In this document: positions 9,223 to 18,086 of the stretch, piece after piece
Numbering within the stretch: the first letter of the stretch is position 1
Layout of the letters: the number at the start of each line of letters is the position of its first letter
NCBI GenBank assembly: GCA_016235345.1
Contig: JACRLG010000015.1
Span: forward strand, 62,001 to 126,000
DNA: 64,000 nucleotides
Direction: 5' to 3'
Origin: Deltaproteobacteria bacterium
Lineage (GTDB): Bacteria > Desulfobacterota > Desulfobacteria > Desulfobacterales > Desulfatibacillaceae
The notes under the pieces: generated by a model
Seen by the model: the letters and a program-made list of their open reading frames with translations, nothing else
Told to the model about the DNA's origin: nothing
Database searches by the model: none
Program-made: the position numbers and the translations under genes

Positions 9223-9735
9223 ATGCCCCCACGGGAAAAGCATTTCTGCCATTTTTGCGGTCACCCCCTGGTTCTTAAGCAGGCCGAGGGCCGGGAACGC
9301 CTCTGGTGCGAGGCCTGCCAGGCCCCCCTCTATGAAAACCCGGTTCCCGCCACCGCCGTTGTGGTGGTTGACGCGCTGGACCGCATCTGCTTCGTGCGGC
9401 GGGGGGCCGAGCCTCACATCGGCGGCTGGTGCCTTCCGGGCGGGTTCATGGAGATAGGCGAAAGCGCCGAGGAGTGCGCCCTCCGGGAACTTTACGAGGA
9501 AACCTCCCTTAAGGGGCGCATCGGGGACCTTCTGGGAGTCACGGTAAGCCGCACCTTCGCCAACAACTGCGTTCTTCTGGTGGGCTATCTCGTTAGGGAC
9601 TACTCGGGCTCCCCCCTTGCGGGCGATGATGCGAGCGACATAGGTTTTTTCGCAGAAGAGGATTTTCCGGAAATAGTGTTCGAGAGCCACAAGCGTTTTG
9701 TCCGCATCTACCAGGCAGGTTACAGAGAGATATAG
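9223..9735 (+). CDS. NUDIX hydrolase with N-terminal zinc ribbon
   Basis: 170 residues. The N-terminus has two Cys-x2-Cys pairs (CHFC and CEAC) forming a zinc ribbon, as in the NADH-pyrophosphatase NudC group. The NUDIX box follows at about residues 72-94 (GGFMEIGESAEECALRELYEET), with all key Gly, Arg and Glu residues present. It should cleave a nucleoside diphosphate-linked compound such as NAD(H) or ADP-ribose; substrate is not certain. It ends 3 bases before gspF, so transcription with the secretion genes is likely though the functional link is unclear. Confidence 0.88.
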   Translation: MPPREKHFCHFCGHPLVLKQAEGRERLWCEACQAPLYENPVPATAVVVVDALDRICFVRRGAEPHIGGWCLPGGFMEIGESAEECALRELYEETSLKGRIGDLLGVTVSRTFANNCVLLVGYLVRDYSGSPLAGDDASDIGFFAEEDFPEIVFESHKRFVRIYQAGYREI

Positions 9736-9738
9736 CCC

Positions 9739-10968
9739 ATGCCGGTTTTTGAATACAGCGCCCTTGACGGAAAGGGGAAAAAACGCACGGGCATCGTGGA
9801 TGCAGACAGCCCCTTCACCGCCCGCCAGAAGCTCAGGGACGACGGCCTTTTCCCCACCGGGATCAAGGAAACCGCAAAGACTGCGGAAGACGGGCAATCC
9901 TCGAAATCCATCCGGATACCCGGCCTTTTCGGCGGGGTGAAAACCCGGTCGGTGTCCATCATGACGCGCCAGCTCGCCACCCTTGCCGGGGCCGGAATGC
10001 CCCTTGTGACGGCCCTGGAAATCCTGGTTCCCCAAACCGACAACCCTCGCCTCAAAAAGGTGATGGCCCAGGTTAAGGACTGCATAGTGGAGGGCCAGAG
10101 CCTTGCCCAGGCCCTTGCCCGGCATCCCAAGATATTCCCCTCCATTTACATCAACATGGTGCGGGCCGGGGAGGCCTCCGGCGCTCTGGAAATCGTACTT
10201 TCCCGCCTTGCCGACCTCTTCGAGCGCCAGGAGGCTTCAAAGCTCCGGGTCCAGAAGGCCATGGTCTACCCGGTTGTGATGATGTTCCTGGGAACCGCCG
10301 TCATGATGGTGCTCATGGTTTATATCGTGCCATCCATCACCGCCATCTTCCAGGAGGTGGACAGGGCGTTGCCCACGCCCACGCGTATTCTTCTGGGGGT
10401 AAGCTCAGCCATCCGCTCCTTCTGGTGGGTCATGGCCGCAGCAATCGCCGCTGCGGCCTTCATGCTGAACCGCGCCCGCCGCACGGAAAAGGGGCGGCTC
10501 TACGTGGACGAGACCATCCTCAAAATCCCCATCCTGGGCGGGCTGGTTTTGAAACTCGCGGTAGCCCGGTTTTCCCGCACCTTAGGCTCGCTCCTCGCCA
10601 ACGGGGTTCCCATGCTGGCGGCCCTTGAAATCGTAAAGGCCGTGGTGGACAATCAGGTTCTGCGGAACATGGTGGCCCAGGCCTCGGAAAAGGTGGGGGA
10701 GGGCAGGGGCCTTGGGGAATCCCTGGCTGCCGGCGGGTTGTTCCCGGTTGTGGCGGTGCAGATGATGGGGGTTGGCGAGCACAGCGGGGCGCTCGAAGCC
10801 ATGCTGGAAAAGGTGGCCGACCTCTACCAGGGCGAGGCCGAGGCCGCCATAGACTCCATGACCACCCTTCTGGAGCCTGTAATGATTCTTTGCATGGCGG
10901 TGGTTGTGGGTTTTGTGGTAATATCCATACTGTTGCCCATTTTTGAAATGAGCCAGCTTGCGGGCTGA
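9739..10968 (+). CDS. gspF: Type II secretion system inner-membrane platform protein GspF
   Basis: 409 residues. The N-terminal MPVFEYSALDGKGKK start, two repeated T2SSF domains (about 70-195 and 275-397) and three transmembrane segments (near 170, 225 and 375-400) are typical of GspF/PilC. The repeats share TRQLATLAGAGMP and SRTLGSLLANGVP. It sits with GspG and a GspH-like pseudopilin, which favours GspF over the pilus protein PilC. The start is 3 bases after the NUDIX stop. Confidence 0.92.
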   Translation: MPVFEYSALDGKGKKRTGIVDADSPFTARQKLRDDGLFPTGIKETAKTAEDGQSSKSIRIPGLFGGVKTRSVSIMTRQLATLAGAGMPLVTALEILVPQTDNPRLKKVMAQVKDCIVEGQSLAQALARHPKIFPSIYINMVRAGEASGALEIVLSRLADLFERQEASKLRVQKAMVYPVVMMFLGTAVMMVLMVYIVPSITAIFQEVDRALPTPTRILLGVSSAIRSFWWVMAAAIAAAAFMLNRARRTEKGRLYVDETILKIPILGGLVLKLAVARFSRTLGSLLANGVPMLAALEIVKAVVDNQVLRNMVAQASEKVGEGRGLGESLAAGGLFPVVAVQMMGVGEHSGALEAMLEKVADLYQGEAEAAIDSMTTLLEPVMILCMAVVVGFVVISILLPIFEMSQLAG

Positions 10969-11016
10969 AAAAAAGTGAGCCAAAAAATCATCGCCGTTGC
11001 TTCGGAGGCAAAAAAA

Positions 11017-11469
11017 ATGAAAAAAATCCGCAAAGGGACCGCAAATGAGGCGGGTTTCACCCTTCTTGAACTCATGGTTGTCATAGTCATTCTGGGAATC
11101 CTTGCGGTTGCGGTGGTTCCCAAGTTCATGGACGCCCCTGACAAGGCCAAGGTTTCCAGGGCCAAAATGGACATGGAGGCCCTGGACACGGCCATCAACC
11201 GTTACAGGCTGGACGTGGGGCATTATCCCGGAACCGACCAGGGGCTTACGGCCCTTGTCACCCCGCCCACCAGCGCCGAAGACGCGGCGCGCTGGGCCAA
11301 GGGCGGCTACATCAAGGGCGGGAAGACGCCCCAGGACCCCTGGAAGCACGATTACATTTACACCTGCCCCGGAACGCACGGGGATTTCGATTTGACGTCC
11401 CTGGGCGCTGACGGCCAGGCGGGCGGCGAAGATTATAACGCCGACATCAACAGCTGGGAAATAGAGTGA
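11017..11469 (+). CDS. gspG: Major pseudopilin GspG
   Basis: 150 residues. The short leader MKKIRKGTANEAG ends at Gly13, followed by FTLLELMVVIVILGILAV, the class III prepilin site with Glu at mature position 5. The C-terminal part has the GspG signature (YRLDVGHYPGTDQGL, PWKHDY, SLGADGQAGGEDYNADI), including calcium-loop acidic residues. ATG 11017 is preceded by GGAGG 8 bases upstream; a GTG at 10975 would give an unusually long leader. It assembles into the T2SS pseudopilus after PilD cleavage. Confidence 0.95.
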   Translation: MKKIRKGTANEAGFTLLELMVVIVILGILAVAVVPKFMDAPDKAKVSRAKMDMEALDTAINRYRLDVGHYPGTDQGLTALVTPPTSAEDAARWAKGGYIKGGKTPQDPWKHDYIYTCPGTHGDFDLTSLGADGQAGGEDYNADINSWEIE

Positions 11470-11999
11470 GGTCCGTTTCCGCCATGCCCGGAACCTTGGG
11501 GAGGCCTGACGGTTTCACCCTCATGGAACTGGTGGTGGTGATCGTTCTCATTTCCGTCATGTTTGCGGTGGTCATACCAAGGCTTGACCTTGGGGGCAGG
11601 GTGGGCGGCCTGGAAAAGACCGTGCGGCTAGTAACGGCCCAGTTGGAGGCCCGGAAGCGGGAGGCCGTCGCGCAGCAAAAGGCCCGTTTCCTGGTATTGG
11701 ACCTGGACGCCCAGAAAATCGGCCAGGAAGCCCAGGAAGGCGAGGCCGGGACCGGGGAAAAAAAAGCCGATCTCACTCCTTTTCCGGAGGGGGTGACCAT
11801 AACCCAGGTGGAGACCCCGGGCAAGGGGACGGTCCGGCAGGGCCAGGTTTTGATCCGCGTGAGCAAGGAAGGCTACGTGGAGCAGGCGGCGGTGCAGGTT
11901 TCTGACAAATCCAGAAAGCTCACCCTTTTTTTCGAGCCCTTTCTGGGCGGCATAAGGCAGGTGGAGGGCTTCGCAGAACTGGACAGCCAGAACACGTAA
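11466..11999 (+). CDS. gspH: GspH-like minor pseudopilin
   Basis: 177 residues. A leader of 16 residues ends with Gly16, then FTLMELVVVIVLISVMFAVVIPRL, a prepilin peptidase site with the conserved Glu. The globular part has a GspH/FimT-like character but is divergent. The GTG start at 11466 overlaps the gspG stop; ATG 11484 is an alternative. The middle region (about 90-105) is rich in Glu, Gly and Lys. No gspI, J or K follows, so this is a partial cluster. Confidence 0.8.
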   Translation: MRSVSAMPGTLGRPDGFTLMELVVVIVLISVMFAVVIPRLDLGGRVGGLEKTVRLVTAQLEARKREAVAQQKARFLVLDLDAQKIGQEAQEGEAGTGEKKADLTPFPEGVTITQVETPGKGTVRQGQVLIRVSKEGYVEQAAVQVSDKSRKLTLFFEPFLGGIRQVEGFAELDSQNT

Positions 12000-12138
12000 G
12001 CTCTTGAAAAAAAGCTAATTCGGGCCGTTGAGACAGGTCTTCGGTCATAATTCCCATAACCTTTTGCGGCCTGATTCCATAATCGCCCAACAGGTCATAT
12101 CAGGCGCCTTATAATCAATTCACGGAAAAAAGCCCGAC

Positions 12139-12705
12139 ATGGAAAATCCCGCTCCGTCACAGGCCATGCGCCAGTTGCCCAACCTTCTCACGCTGGGCCG
12201 CATAGCCGCCACGCCCGGTATCGTGGTGCTGCTTTTCTGGCCCGACAACCAGCTGCTCTGTTTTATCGCGGCCCTGGTTTTCAGCGCGGCGGCCATTACG
12301 GATTACCTGGACGGCTACTATGCGCGGCGCTACGCCATCGTGTCCACCCTTGGGAAATTCATGGACCCTTTGGCGGACAAGCTCCTGGTGATCGCAACGC
12401 TCATAATGCTAACCTCCGTCCAGAGGGTGGAGGGCTGGATCGTATGCGTCATCGTGGGCCGTGAGCTGGCCATCACCGGGCTTCGGGGCATAGCCGCCGA
12501 AAAGGGCGTGGTGATCGCCGCCGAAAAGCTCGGCAAGTGGAAGACCGGGTTCCAGATCGGCGCTCTCATCCCCCTTCTGATCCACTTCACCTACCTGGGG
12601 ATTTCCTTCCACCTTCTGGGCATAATAACCCTGTGGGTCGCCCTCTTTCTCACCATCCTTTCGGGGATGGACTACTTCAGAAACTTTTCCCGCCTGATGC
12701 GCTGA
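12139..12705 (+). CDS. pgsA: CDP-diacylglycerol--glycerol-3-phosphate 3-phosphatidyltransferase
   Basis: 188 residues with four to five transmembrane helices. The CDP-alcohol phosphotransferase signature DYLDGYYAR with the following G(x3)D(x3)D in GKFMDPLADK lies at about residues 54-80 and is complete. It makes phosphatidylglycerophosphate, the first step to phosphatidylglycerol and cardiolipin, in the inner membrane. A 139-base gap separates it from gspH, so it may have its own promoter. The two tRNA genes downstream, Gly then Cys, repeat the order known next to pgsA in E. coli, which supports the assignment. Confidence 0.94.
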   Translation: MENPAPSQAMRQLPNLLTLGRIAATPGIVVLLFWPDNQLLCFIAALVFSAAAITDYLDGYYARRYAIVSTLGKFMDPLADKLLVIATLIMLTSVQRVEGWIVCVIVGRELAITGLRGIAAEKGVVIAAEKLGKWKTGFQIGALIPLLIHFTYLGISFHLLGIITLWVALFLTILSGMDYFRNFSRLMR

Positions 12706-12715
12706 GTGCGGCACC

Positions 12716-12758
12716 GTAGGTTGGGTGGTTCCGGGCCGAAGGCACGGGTTCACCCAAC
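12716..12758 (+). repeat. Intergenic palindromic repeat, copy 1
   Basis: Starts GTAGGTTGGGTGGTTCCGGG and ends GGGTTCACCCAAC; the ends pair (GTTGGGTG with CACCCAAC) into a hairpin. It matches copy 3 at 19607-19653 almost base for base over its first 28 bases, and copy 2 in inverted orientation just downstream. Confidence 0.8.
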
Positions 12759-12781
12759 AATTTGAGCCTGAACAAGAAAAT

Positions 12782-12819
12782 GCCGGGTGAACCCGCACTT
12801 TGTGCGGAACCGTCCAACC
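12782..12819 (-). repeat. Intergenic palindromic repeat, copy 2 (inverted, diverged)
   Basis: Read on the minus strand it begins GGTTGGACGGTTCCG and ends CGGGTTCACCCGGC, a diverged form of copy 1. The loop differs (GCACAAAGTGC, itself self-complementary). Copies 1 and 2 form a head-to-head pair 23 bases apart. Confidence 0.7.
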
Positions 12820-12985
12820 TGCCGAAACCGCCGACAATCGAGGACGGCAACTGCAATATAGCCGCCCCTGCGTTGAGCCGGACCCGGGCTTGCTGAAAAA
12901 ATAGCATTATATCAGTAAGTTACAGATACCGTTACAGCAAAGCCCTAAGGGGTGAATGTTTTTTCAAGGGGACCGTAACTTTTTC

Positions 12986-13012
12986 TTGACATGAAAGGGG
13001 CCTGGATATAGA
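12986..13012 (+). promoter_or_regulatory. Probable sigma-70 promoter for the tRNA genes
   Basis: TTGACA at 12986-12991 and TATAGA at 13007-13012 with a 15-base spacer. The spacing is short, but both hexamers are close to consensus and the expected start lies about 8 bases before the mature tRNA-Gly. Confidence 0.5.
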
Positions 13013-13026
13013 AAGGGCTCGCTTGA

Positions 13027-13101
<75 letters not shown>

Positions 13102-13111
13102 GTTTTTTTTT

Positions 13112-13186
13112 GGCGGCATAGCCAAGTGGTAAGGCAGCGGTCTGCAAAACCGTTATACTCCGGTTCAAATCCGGATGCCGCCTCCA
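13112..13186 (+). tRNA. tRNA-Cys (anticodon GCA)
   Basis: The acceptor arm GGCGGCA pairs with TGCCGCC, the D arm is TAGCCAAGTGGTAAGGC, the anticodon stem-loop AGCGGTCTGCAAAACCGTT carries GCA, the T loop has GGTTCAAAT, and CCA is encoded. It follows tRNA-Gly by 10 bases and is surely co-transcribed. Confidence 0.97.
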
Positions 13187-13198
13187 CATCACAGAATC

Positions 13199-13233
13199 AA
13201 AAGGGTGGCCGGAAATTCCGGTCACCCTTTTTT
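13199..13233. terminator. Terminator after the tRNA pair, probably bidirectional
   Basis: GGGTGGCCGG pairs with CCGGTCACCC (one G-T pair), followed by seven T on the plus strand and preceded by four A. It ends the tRNA transcript and can also stop the convergent operon whose last gene ends at 13259. Confidence 0.9.
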
Positions 13234-13258
13234 ATCGCCGTAAATCAGCTTTTGGGTC

Positions 13259-14353
13259 TTACTGCTTCGAGAGCCTCTCTTTAAGCTCCTTGTATGCCGG
13301 GCTGTCGGGATTGAAAAACACGGCTCTGCCAGCGTCTTCCAAAGCCTCCTTCTTAAGCCCCTCGGCCTCGTAGGAAATGGCCCGGTGGTAGAAGGTTTCC
13401 GGGATCCAATCGTTGGTTTTCAGAAAGGTCTCCATCATGGAGCCGCTCAGGTTGCGGGCCAGAGACAGGATGGAAAGGGACATGGTGTAGTCCCCCAGGG
13501 CCTTGTCGTGGCGGCCCATGCCCGCCCATACCGTTCCCCGGCGGTAAAAGGCCCGCAGGAAATCCCGGTTCATGGCGATGGCCCGGTCAAAGTCGGCGAG
13601 AGCCTTTTTCAGGTCGCCCGACTTGGCCAGAACGTCTCCCCGGTGGAAATAGAATCTGTCCTGCTTGGAATTAAGCCCGATGGCCTTGTCCAGGTCGCTT
13701 AAGGCCGCCTTGAAATCCCCCTTGCGATCAAACACAAGGCCCCTGTAAAAATAGCCCCTCGCGTCATCGGGAAGGTGTTTGACGCACAGGGAGAAATCCT
13801 CCAGGGCCTTGTCGATTTCATCCTCTTCAAGGAGAAGCCTTCCCCGGTAAAGGTAGGCCTTGCCGTATGAGGGCCTTATGGCTATGGCCCGGCTGAAATC
13901 CTCTTTCGCCTTGTCGTTTCGCCCCAAATCCCCCCACAAAAGGCCCCTGTTGAACAAGATTTCCGGGTCCTTGCCCCCGTTCATCCATACCGCCCGTGTG
14001 AAGTCGGCCATGGCCTTGTCCTGGAAGCCCCTGGCGGCCCATATCATGCCACGGTTGGCCAGGGCGGAGTAATCCCTGGGATTGATGTTCACCGCCGTGT
14101 CGAAATCCGAAAGGGCTTTTCCCTCATCCTTTTTCTTCGCCCAGGCAAGCCCGCGCTCCCGGAAAGCAACGCCGTTTTCCGGGTTTTTGATAATTTCCGC
14201 CGTATAGAATTTTATGGCGTCGTCGGGGTCTTTAAAGGGCGGTCCGTCGGTTTCCGCAGCCAGGGAGGCCGCCATGAAAAAAACGGCGAAAAAAACGAGA
14301 ACGCCGAGTCTATCCGGCCAAAATTTCAGTCGACTGTATTCATTGCAAGGCAT
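13259..14353 (-). CDS. Secreted/periplasmic tetratricopeptide repeat protein
   Basis: 364 residues. An N-terminal signal peptide (hydrophobic core LGVLVFFAVFFMAASLA) is followed by roughly eight to nine TPR units from about residue 45 to the end, each with the A..D...AI pattern (for example KAYLYRGRLLLEEDEIDKALEDFS). ATG 14353 has AAGGAG 8 bases upstream; the longer frame to 14413 would destroy the signal peptide. It overlaps tlyA by 28 bases and is the last gene of the xseA-xseB-ispA-dxs-tlyA run. It is likely a protein-protein scaffold in the envelope; the partner is unknown. Confidence 0.85.
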   Translation of the reverse strand: MPCNEYSRLKFWPDRLGVLVFFAVFFMAASLAAETDGPPFKDPDDAIKFYTAEIIKNPENGVAFRERGLAWAKKKDEGKALSDFDTAVNINPRDYSALANRGMIWAARGFQDKAMADFTRAVWMNGGKDPEILFNRGLLWGDLGRNDKAKEDFSRAIAIRPSYGKAYLYRGRLLLEEDEIDKALEDFSLCVKHLPDDARGYFYRGLVFDRKGDFKAALSDLDKAIGLNSKQDRFYFHRGDVLAKSGDLKKALADFDRAIAMNRDFLRAFYRRGTVWAGMGRHDKALGDYTMSLSILSLARNLSGSMMETFLKTNDWIPETFYHRAISYEAEGLKKEALEDAGRAVFFNPDSPAYKELKERLSKQ

Positions 14354-15069
14354 AGTAGAAACTCCTTGTTTCCTTCCGGTCCCAAAAGAGGGGACTCCAC
14401 GGGTCCAAGGCAATTGAAGCCATAATTTTGCGCAAACTTAATTATACTGTCAAGAACCCCGGCATGTAAAACAGGATCGCGCACCACGCCTTTTTTTCCC
14501 ACAAGGCCCTTTCCCACCTCGAACTGGGGCTTGACCAGGGGGATTATTCTTCCGCCCCCGGAAAGCAGCTCCTTGGCCTTGGGCAGGACCAGGGTGAGGG
14601 AGATGAAGGAAACGTCGATGACGATGATATCCGCCGGCCCAGGCATCATGTCGATGGTCAGGTTACGGATGTTGGTTCGTTCGAGGAGGGTGACCCGTGG
14701 GTCCTGCCTGAGTTTCCAGGCAAACTGGCCGTAGCCCACGTCAACGGCAAGCACGGCCCTTGCCCCGCGCGAGAGCAGGCAGTCGGTGAAGCCGCCGGTG
14801 GACGCGCCGATGTCCAGGCAGAAAAGGCCCGTGGGGTCCACCGAAAAGGCGTCGAGGGCCGCCTCCAGCTTGAGGCCCCCCCTGCTTACATAGGGCATGT
14901 CGCAGCCTTTTACCGTTATGGCGGCGTCTTCAGCCACCATGTCCCCGGCCTTGCGGCCCGGGGAGCCGTCCACCAGAACCAGGCCCGCCATTATGAAGGA
15001 CTGGGCCCGCTGCCTGGAAGGCGCAAGCCCCCTTTCCACAAGGAGGCAGTCCAGGCGCTTTTTGGCCAT
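14326..15069 (-). CDS. tlyA: TlyA family rRNA 2'-O-methyltransferase
   Basis: 247 residues. An S4 RNA-binding domain covers about 1-65 (RLDCLLVERGLAPSRQRAQ), followed by an FtsJ-like Rossmann methyltransferase with the SAM loop LDIGASTGGFTD at about 82-93 and DVSFISL at about 155. TlyA methylates cytidine 2'-OH in 16S and, in some species, 23S rRNA; in other species it has been called a hemolysin. The start codon overlaps the dxs stop (TGATG), showing translational coupling. Confidence 0.92.
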   Translation of the reverse strand: MAKKRLDCLLVERGLAPSRQRAQSFIMAGLVLVDGSPGRKAGDMVAEDAAITVKGCDMPYVSRGGLKLEAALDAFSVDPTGLFCLDIGASTGGFTDCLLSRGARAVLAVDVGYGQFAWKLRQDPRVTLLERTNIRNLTIDMMPGPADIIVIDVSFISLTLVLPKAKELLSGGGRIIPLVKPQFEVGKGLVGKKGVVRDPVLHAGVLDSIIKFAQNYGFNCLGPVESPLLGPEGNKEFLLCLAMNTVD

Positions 15070-16937
15070 CAGACCACCTGCCTTACGGCGTGGGCTATGC
15101 CTGCGGCGTCAAGTCCGTAGCGCCGCCTTAGAACCGGCTGCGGCCCGTGCTCAACGAACTGGTCCATTATCCCGATCCGGCTGACCCTTACCCCGCCAAG
15201 GCCGTTGTCCGCAAGGCATTCCAGCACTGCTCCGCCGAAGCCTCCGCAGAGGGCGTTTTCCTCCACCGTGACAAGCCTCGGAATTTCCCGGCAAAGTTCG
15301 AGGATGAGGGCCTCGTCCAGGGGCTTTATGAAACGTGCGTCAACCACCGTTGTTTCGATGCCCCCAAGGGCCAGCTCGGTGGCCGCGCTCATGGCCTCGC
15401 AGACCATGCGGCCCACGGCCAGTATGACGCAGTGGCCGCCCCGGCGAAGGATTTCCGCCTGGCCGATGGGGATGGGTTCGGGGTTGTCCGGAAGCGGCGT
15501 CCCCACGCCGACGCCCCTGGGATAGCGTATTGCCGACGGGCCGTTGAGCGCTAGGCCCGTGGCCAGCATTCGGGCAAGCTCCGCCTCGTCCCTGGGGGCC
15601 ATGAGGACAAGGTTGGGTATGGAGCGCAGAAAACTCAGGTCAAAGGCCCCGTGATGGGTGGGGCCGTCCTCGCCCACAAGGCCCGCCCGGTCCAGGGCGA
15701 ATAGCACCGGGAGGCGCTCGATGCAGACGTCGTGCAGAACCTGGTCAAAGGCCCTTTGAATAAAGGTGGAATAGATTGCCACAACCGGGCGGTATCCTTC
15801 GGCGGCCAGCCCTGCAGCGAAGGTCACGCCGTGCTGCTCGGCTATCCCCACGTCGAAAAAGCGGAGCGGATATGCCCTGGCGAATGGGGCGAGCCCGGTT
15901 CCTTCGGGCATGGCCGCAGTGACGGCAACGATTTTTTCATTCTTCTCCGCAAGGCGCAGGAGAGTGTCCCCAAAGGCCTGGGTGTAGGTGAGCCGGGTCT
16001 TGTCGGAGCTTGCGCAAGCGCCGGTGGAAATCTCGAAGGAGCCCACGCCGTGAAAATAGGTGGGGTTGGCCTCCGCAGGGGGGTAGCCCTTGCCCTTTTT
16101 GGTGATGACGTGGACCAGGGCGGGGGCGTTCACGGTTTTCGCGGTTTCCAGGGCCTCAATGAGATGATCCAGCCTGTGGCCCGGAATGGGTCCCAGATAC
16201 TGGAAGTCAAAGGCCTCGAAAAGCATTCCTGGGGTGAGAAAGGTTTTCAGGGATTCCTCAACCCGCTTCATCAGGCCGTAGCGCATGGAGCCTGGTTTGA
16301 GGAAACGCTTGAACTCGTTCCTAAGCCCAAGGAACCTGCGCGACGAGGACAGCTTCCGGCTCACGAAGGAGGAAAGCGCGCCCACGTTGGGGGCTATGGA
16401 CATCTCGTTGTCGTTCAAAACGACGATGAGGTCCTTGTGCAGGCCGCCCGCCTGGTTCAGGGCCTCGTAGGCCATTCCGGCGGTCATGGACCCGTCGCCG
16501 ATTATGGCCACCACCTTGGCCGGGTCGTGTGAAAGCGACTTGGCGCAGGCCATGCCCAGGGCCGCTGAAATGGATGTGCTGGAATGGCCCACGGTGAAGG
16601 CGTCGTAGGGGCTTTCGCTCATGCGCACGAAGCCCGAAAGCCCGCCGTCCTGGCGAAGGGTGTCAAAGCGGTCGTACCTGCCGGTCAGAATCTTGTGGGC
16701 ATAGGCCTGGTGGCCCACGTCCCATACGATCTTGTCTTTCGGGGCGTCGAAAACCCTGTGAATGGCAACGGCAAGCTCCACCACCCCAAGGCTGGGGGCC
16801 AGATGGCCGCCGGTCTTGGAAACGGTTTCGATTATGGTCCAGCGCACCTCGTCGGCAAGGTCGGCAAGGGCGCTTTCGGAGAGCTTCTTGAGGTCTTGGG
16901 GGCCTTCAATCTTATCCAGGTATTTAATCGCGTTCAA
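15069..16937 (-). CDS. dxs: 1-deoxy-D-xylulose-5-phosphate synthase
   Basis: 622 residues, the usual length. It condenses pyruvate and glyceraldehyde 3-phosphate, the entry to the MEP isoprenoid pathway. The thiamine diphosphate motif [15 protein letters not shown] begins near residue 148, the GHQAYAH and [11 protein letters not shown] segments precede it, and the transketolase central and C-terminal domains ([15 protein letters not shown] at about 425) are intact. It is 17 bases downstream of ispA, and the cluster with ispA and xseAB matches E. coli and many Proteobacteria. Thiamine-diphosphate dependent, cytoplasmic. Confidence 0.97.
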   Translation of the reverse strand: MNAIKYLDKIEGPQDLKKLSESALADLADEVRWTIIETVSKTGGHLAPSLGVVELAVAIHRVFDAPKDKIVWDVGHQAYAHKILTGRYDRFDTLRQDGGLSGFVRMSESPYDAFTVGHSSTSISAALGMACAKSLSHDPAKVVAIIGDGSMTAGMAYEALNQAGGLHKDLIVVLNDNEMSIAPNVGALSSFVSRKLSSSRRFLGLRNEFKRFLKPGSMRYGLMKRVEESLKTFLTPGMLFEAFDFQYLGPIPGHRLDHLIEALETAKTVNAPALVHVITKKGKGYPPAEANPTYFHGVGSFEISTGACASSDKTRLTYTQAFGDTLLRLAEKNEKIVAVTAAMPEGTGLAPFARAYPLRFFDVGIAEQHGVTFAAGLAAEGYRPVVAIYSTFIQRAFDQVLHDVCIERLPVLFALDRAGLVGEDGPTHHGAFDLSFLRSIPNLVLMAPRDEAELARMLATGLALNGPSAIRYPRGVGVGTPLPDNPEPIPIGQAEILRRGGHCVILAVGRMVCEAMSAATELALGGIETTVVDARFIKPLDEALILELCREIPRLVTVEENALCGGFGGAVLECLADNGLGGVRVSRIGIMDQFVEHGPQPVLRRRYGLDAAGIAHAVRQVV

Positions 16938-16954
16938 GCGTTTAAGGCCTTATT

Positions 16955-17842
16955 CTAATGGGTGCGTTCAATGACATATCTGGCGATTGCTGCAAGCGGA
17001 GCGCTTTTTTCATCAAAGCCGGAAAGGGCCTCCAACGCATCGGCGACGAGGCTGTTTCCGAAATCCCTTGCCCCGTCAAGGCCCAGAAGGGCAGGGTAGG
17101 TGCTCTTGCTGCGGGCGGCGTCGGTTCCTTTAGCCTTGCCCATTATGGCAGGGTCGCCCACCACGTTCAAGATATCGTCAGCCACCTGAAAGGCCAGGCC
17201 GATCAAACGCGAAAATTTTTCCAGGGCCACGATCTGTTCCGGTCTGGCCTTGGCCATACACGCACCGGCAAAAACCGAGGCCGATATCAGAGCGCCGGTT
17301 TTCAGGCCGTGCATGGTTTCAAGTTCGGCCAGATCAAGCCGGCATTTTTCACCAAGGATGTCGTGCATCTGGCCTTCTATCATGCCGCTCAAACCCACGC
17401 CTTTTGCTATGGAGTGAATCACCCGAAAACGCCGGGCAAGCTCATCCGCATCACCATCGGCTTTTTCCGTCAGCATTTCAAAGGCCAGGTTCAAGAGGGC
17501 GTCCCCGGCCAGGATGGCGGTGGCCTCGTCAAAGGCCTTGTGGCAGGTTGGCTTTCCGCGACGGAGGTCGTCGTTGTCCAGGCCCGGAAGGTCGTCGTGA
17601 ATCAGGGAAAAGGTGTGGATGAGCTCCAGGGCGCAGGCCGCGTCCATTACATCCTTGGCGCGCCCTCCCACGGCCTCGGCTGAGGCGATGCACAAAATGG
17701 GACGTATCCGCTTTCCGCCCGCACGCACGCTGTAGCACATGGCGGCGGCCACCCGGCTGTCTTGTGGAAGCCCGCCCAAAATTTTTTCAAGCGCTTTTTC
17801 AACCAGGGCGCTCTTTTCGGCAAGATAGGATTTGATATTCAT
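16955..17842 (-). CDS. ispA: Polyprenyl (farnesyl/geranylgeranyl) diphosphate synthase
   Basis: 295 residues. The first aspartate-rich motif is DDLPGLDNDD (about 84-93), preceded by the chain-length region ALELIHTFSLIH, and the second is DDILNVVGD near 220, where the usual DDILD has Asn. Lys/Arg substrate ligands GKRIRP and RRGKPT are present. The product is probably a C15 diphosphate, from family length and residues, but C20 cannot be excluded. Located 13 bases after xseB and 17 before dxs, a conserved order. Confidence 0.93.
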   Translation of the reverse strand: MNIKSYLAEKSALVEKALEKILGGLPQDSRVAAAMCYSVRAGGKRIRPILCIASAEAVGGRAKDVMDAACALELIHTFSLIHDDLPGLDNDDLRRGKPTCHKAFDEATAILAGDALLNLAFEMLTEKADGDADELARRFRVIHSIAKGVGLSGMIEGQMHDILGEKCRLDLAELETMHGLKTGALISASVFAGACMAKARPEQIVALEKFSRLIGLAFQVADDILNVVGDPAIMGKAKGTDAARSKSTYPALLGLDGARDFGNSLVADALEALSGFDEKSAPLAAIARYVIERTH

Positions 17843-17855
17843 TGCAGGAATTTTC

Positions 17856-18086
17856 CTATTCGTCAGAGCCGGGCTCGAAAGCCTCTTCCCGCGAGCCGTT
17901 ATCGCCCGACATCAATATGGTCACTTTTTTCTGCACTTCATCAAGCTTTTCGGCGCACAGGCGCGAGAGGCGCATTCCGTCCTCGAATTTTTTCAGGGAT
18001 GCGTCAAGGGAAAGCTCGCCGGTTTCCATTTCCCTTACGATTTTTTCAAGCTCGGCCATGGCCGTTTCAAAGGAGGGCTTTTTCAT
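17856..18086 (-). CDS. xseB: Exodeoxyribonuclease VII small subunit
   Basis: 76 residues, usual for XseB, with the core FETAMAELEKIVREMETGELSLDASLKKFEDGMRL split by the family's LE.IV and ETGEL words. It binds XseA to form the enzyme that degrades single-stranded DNA. The start overlaps the xseA stop by 4 bases (ATGA), so translation is coupled. Confidence 0.93.
   Translation of the reverse strand: MKKPSFETAMAELEKIVREMETGELSLDASLKKFEDGMRLSRLCAEKLDEVQKKVTILMSGDNGSREEAFEPGSDE

Larger units (their letters stand above)
12706..13026. other. Intergenic region between pgsA and tRNA-Gly
   Basis: 321 bases without a protein gene. It holds two inverted copies of a short intergenic repeat (12716-12758 and 12782-12819) and the tRNA promoter. 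Short open frames here are repeat translations with no coding look. Confidence 0.7.

Noticed and set aside
12706-13026. Small open frames across the intergenic repeats
   Set aside because: Their translations are only the repeat itself (a recurring RPGTTQPT word) and show no coding signals.
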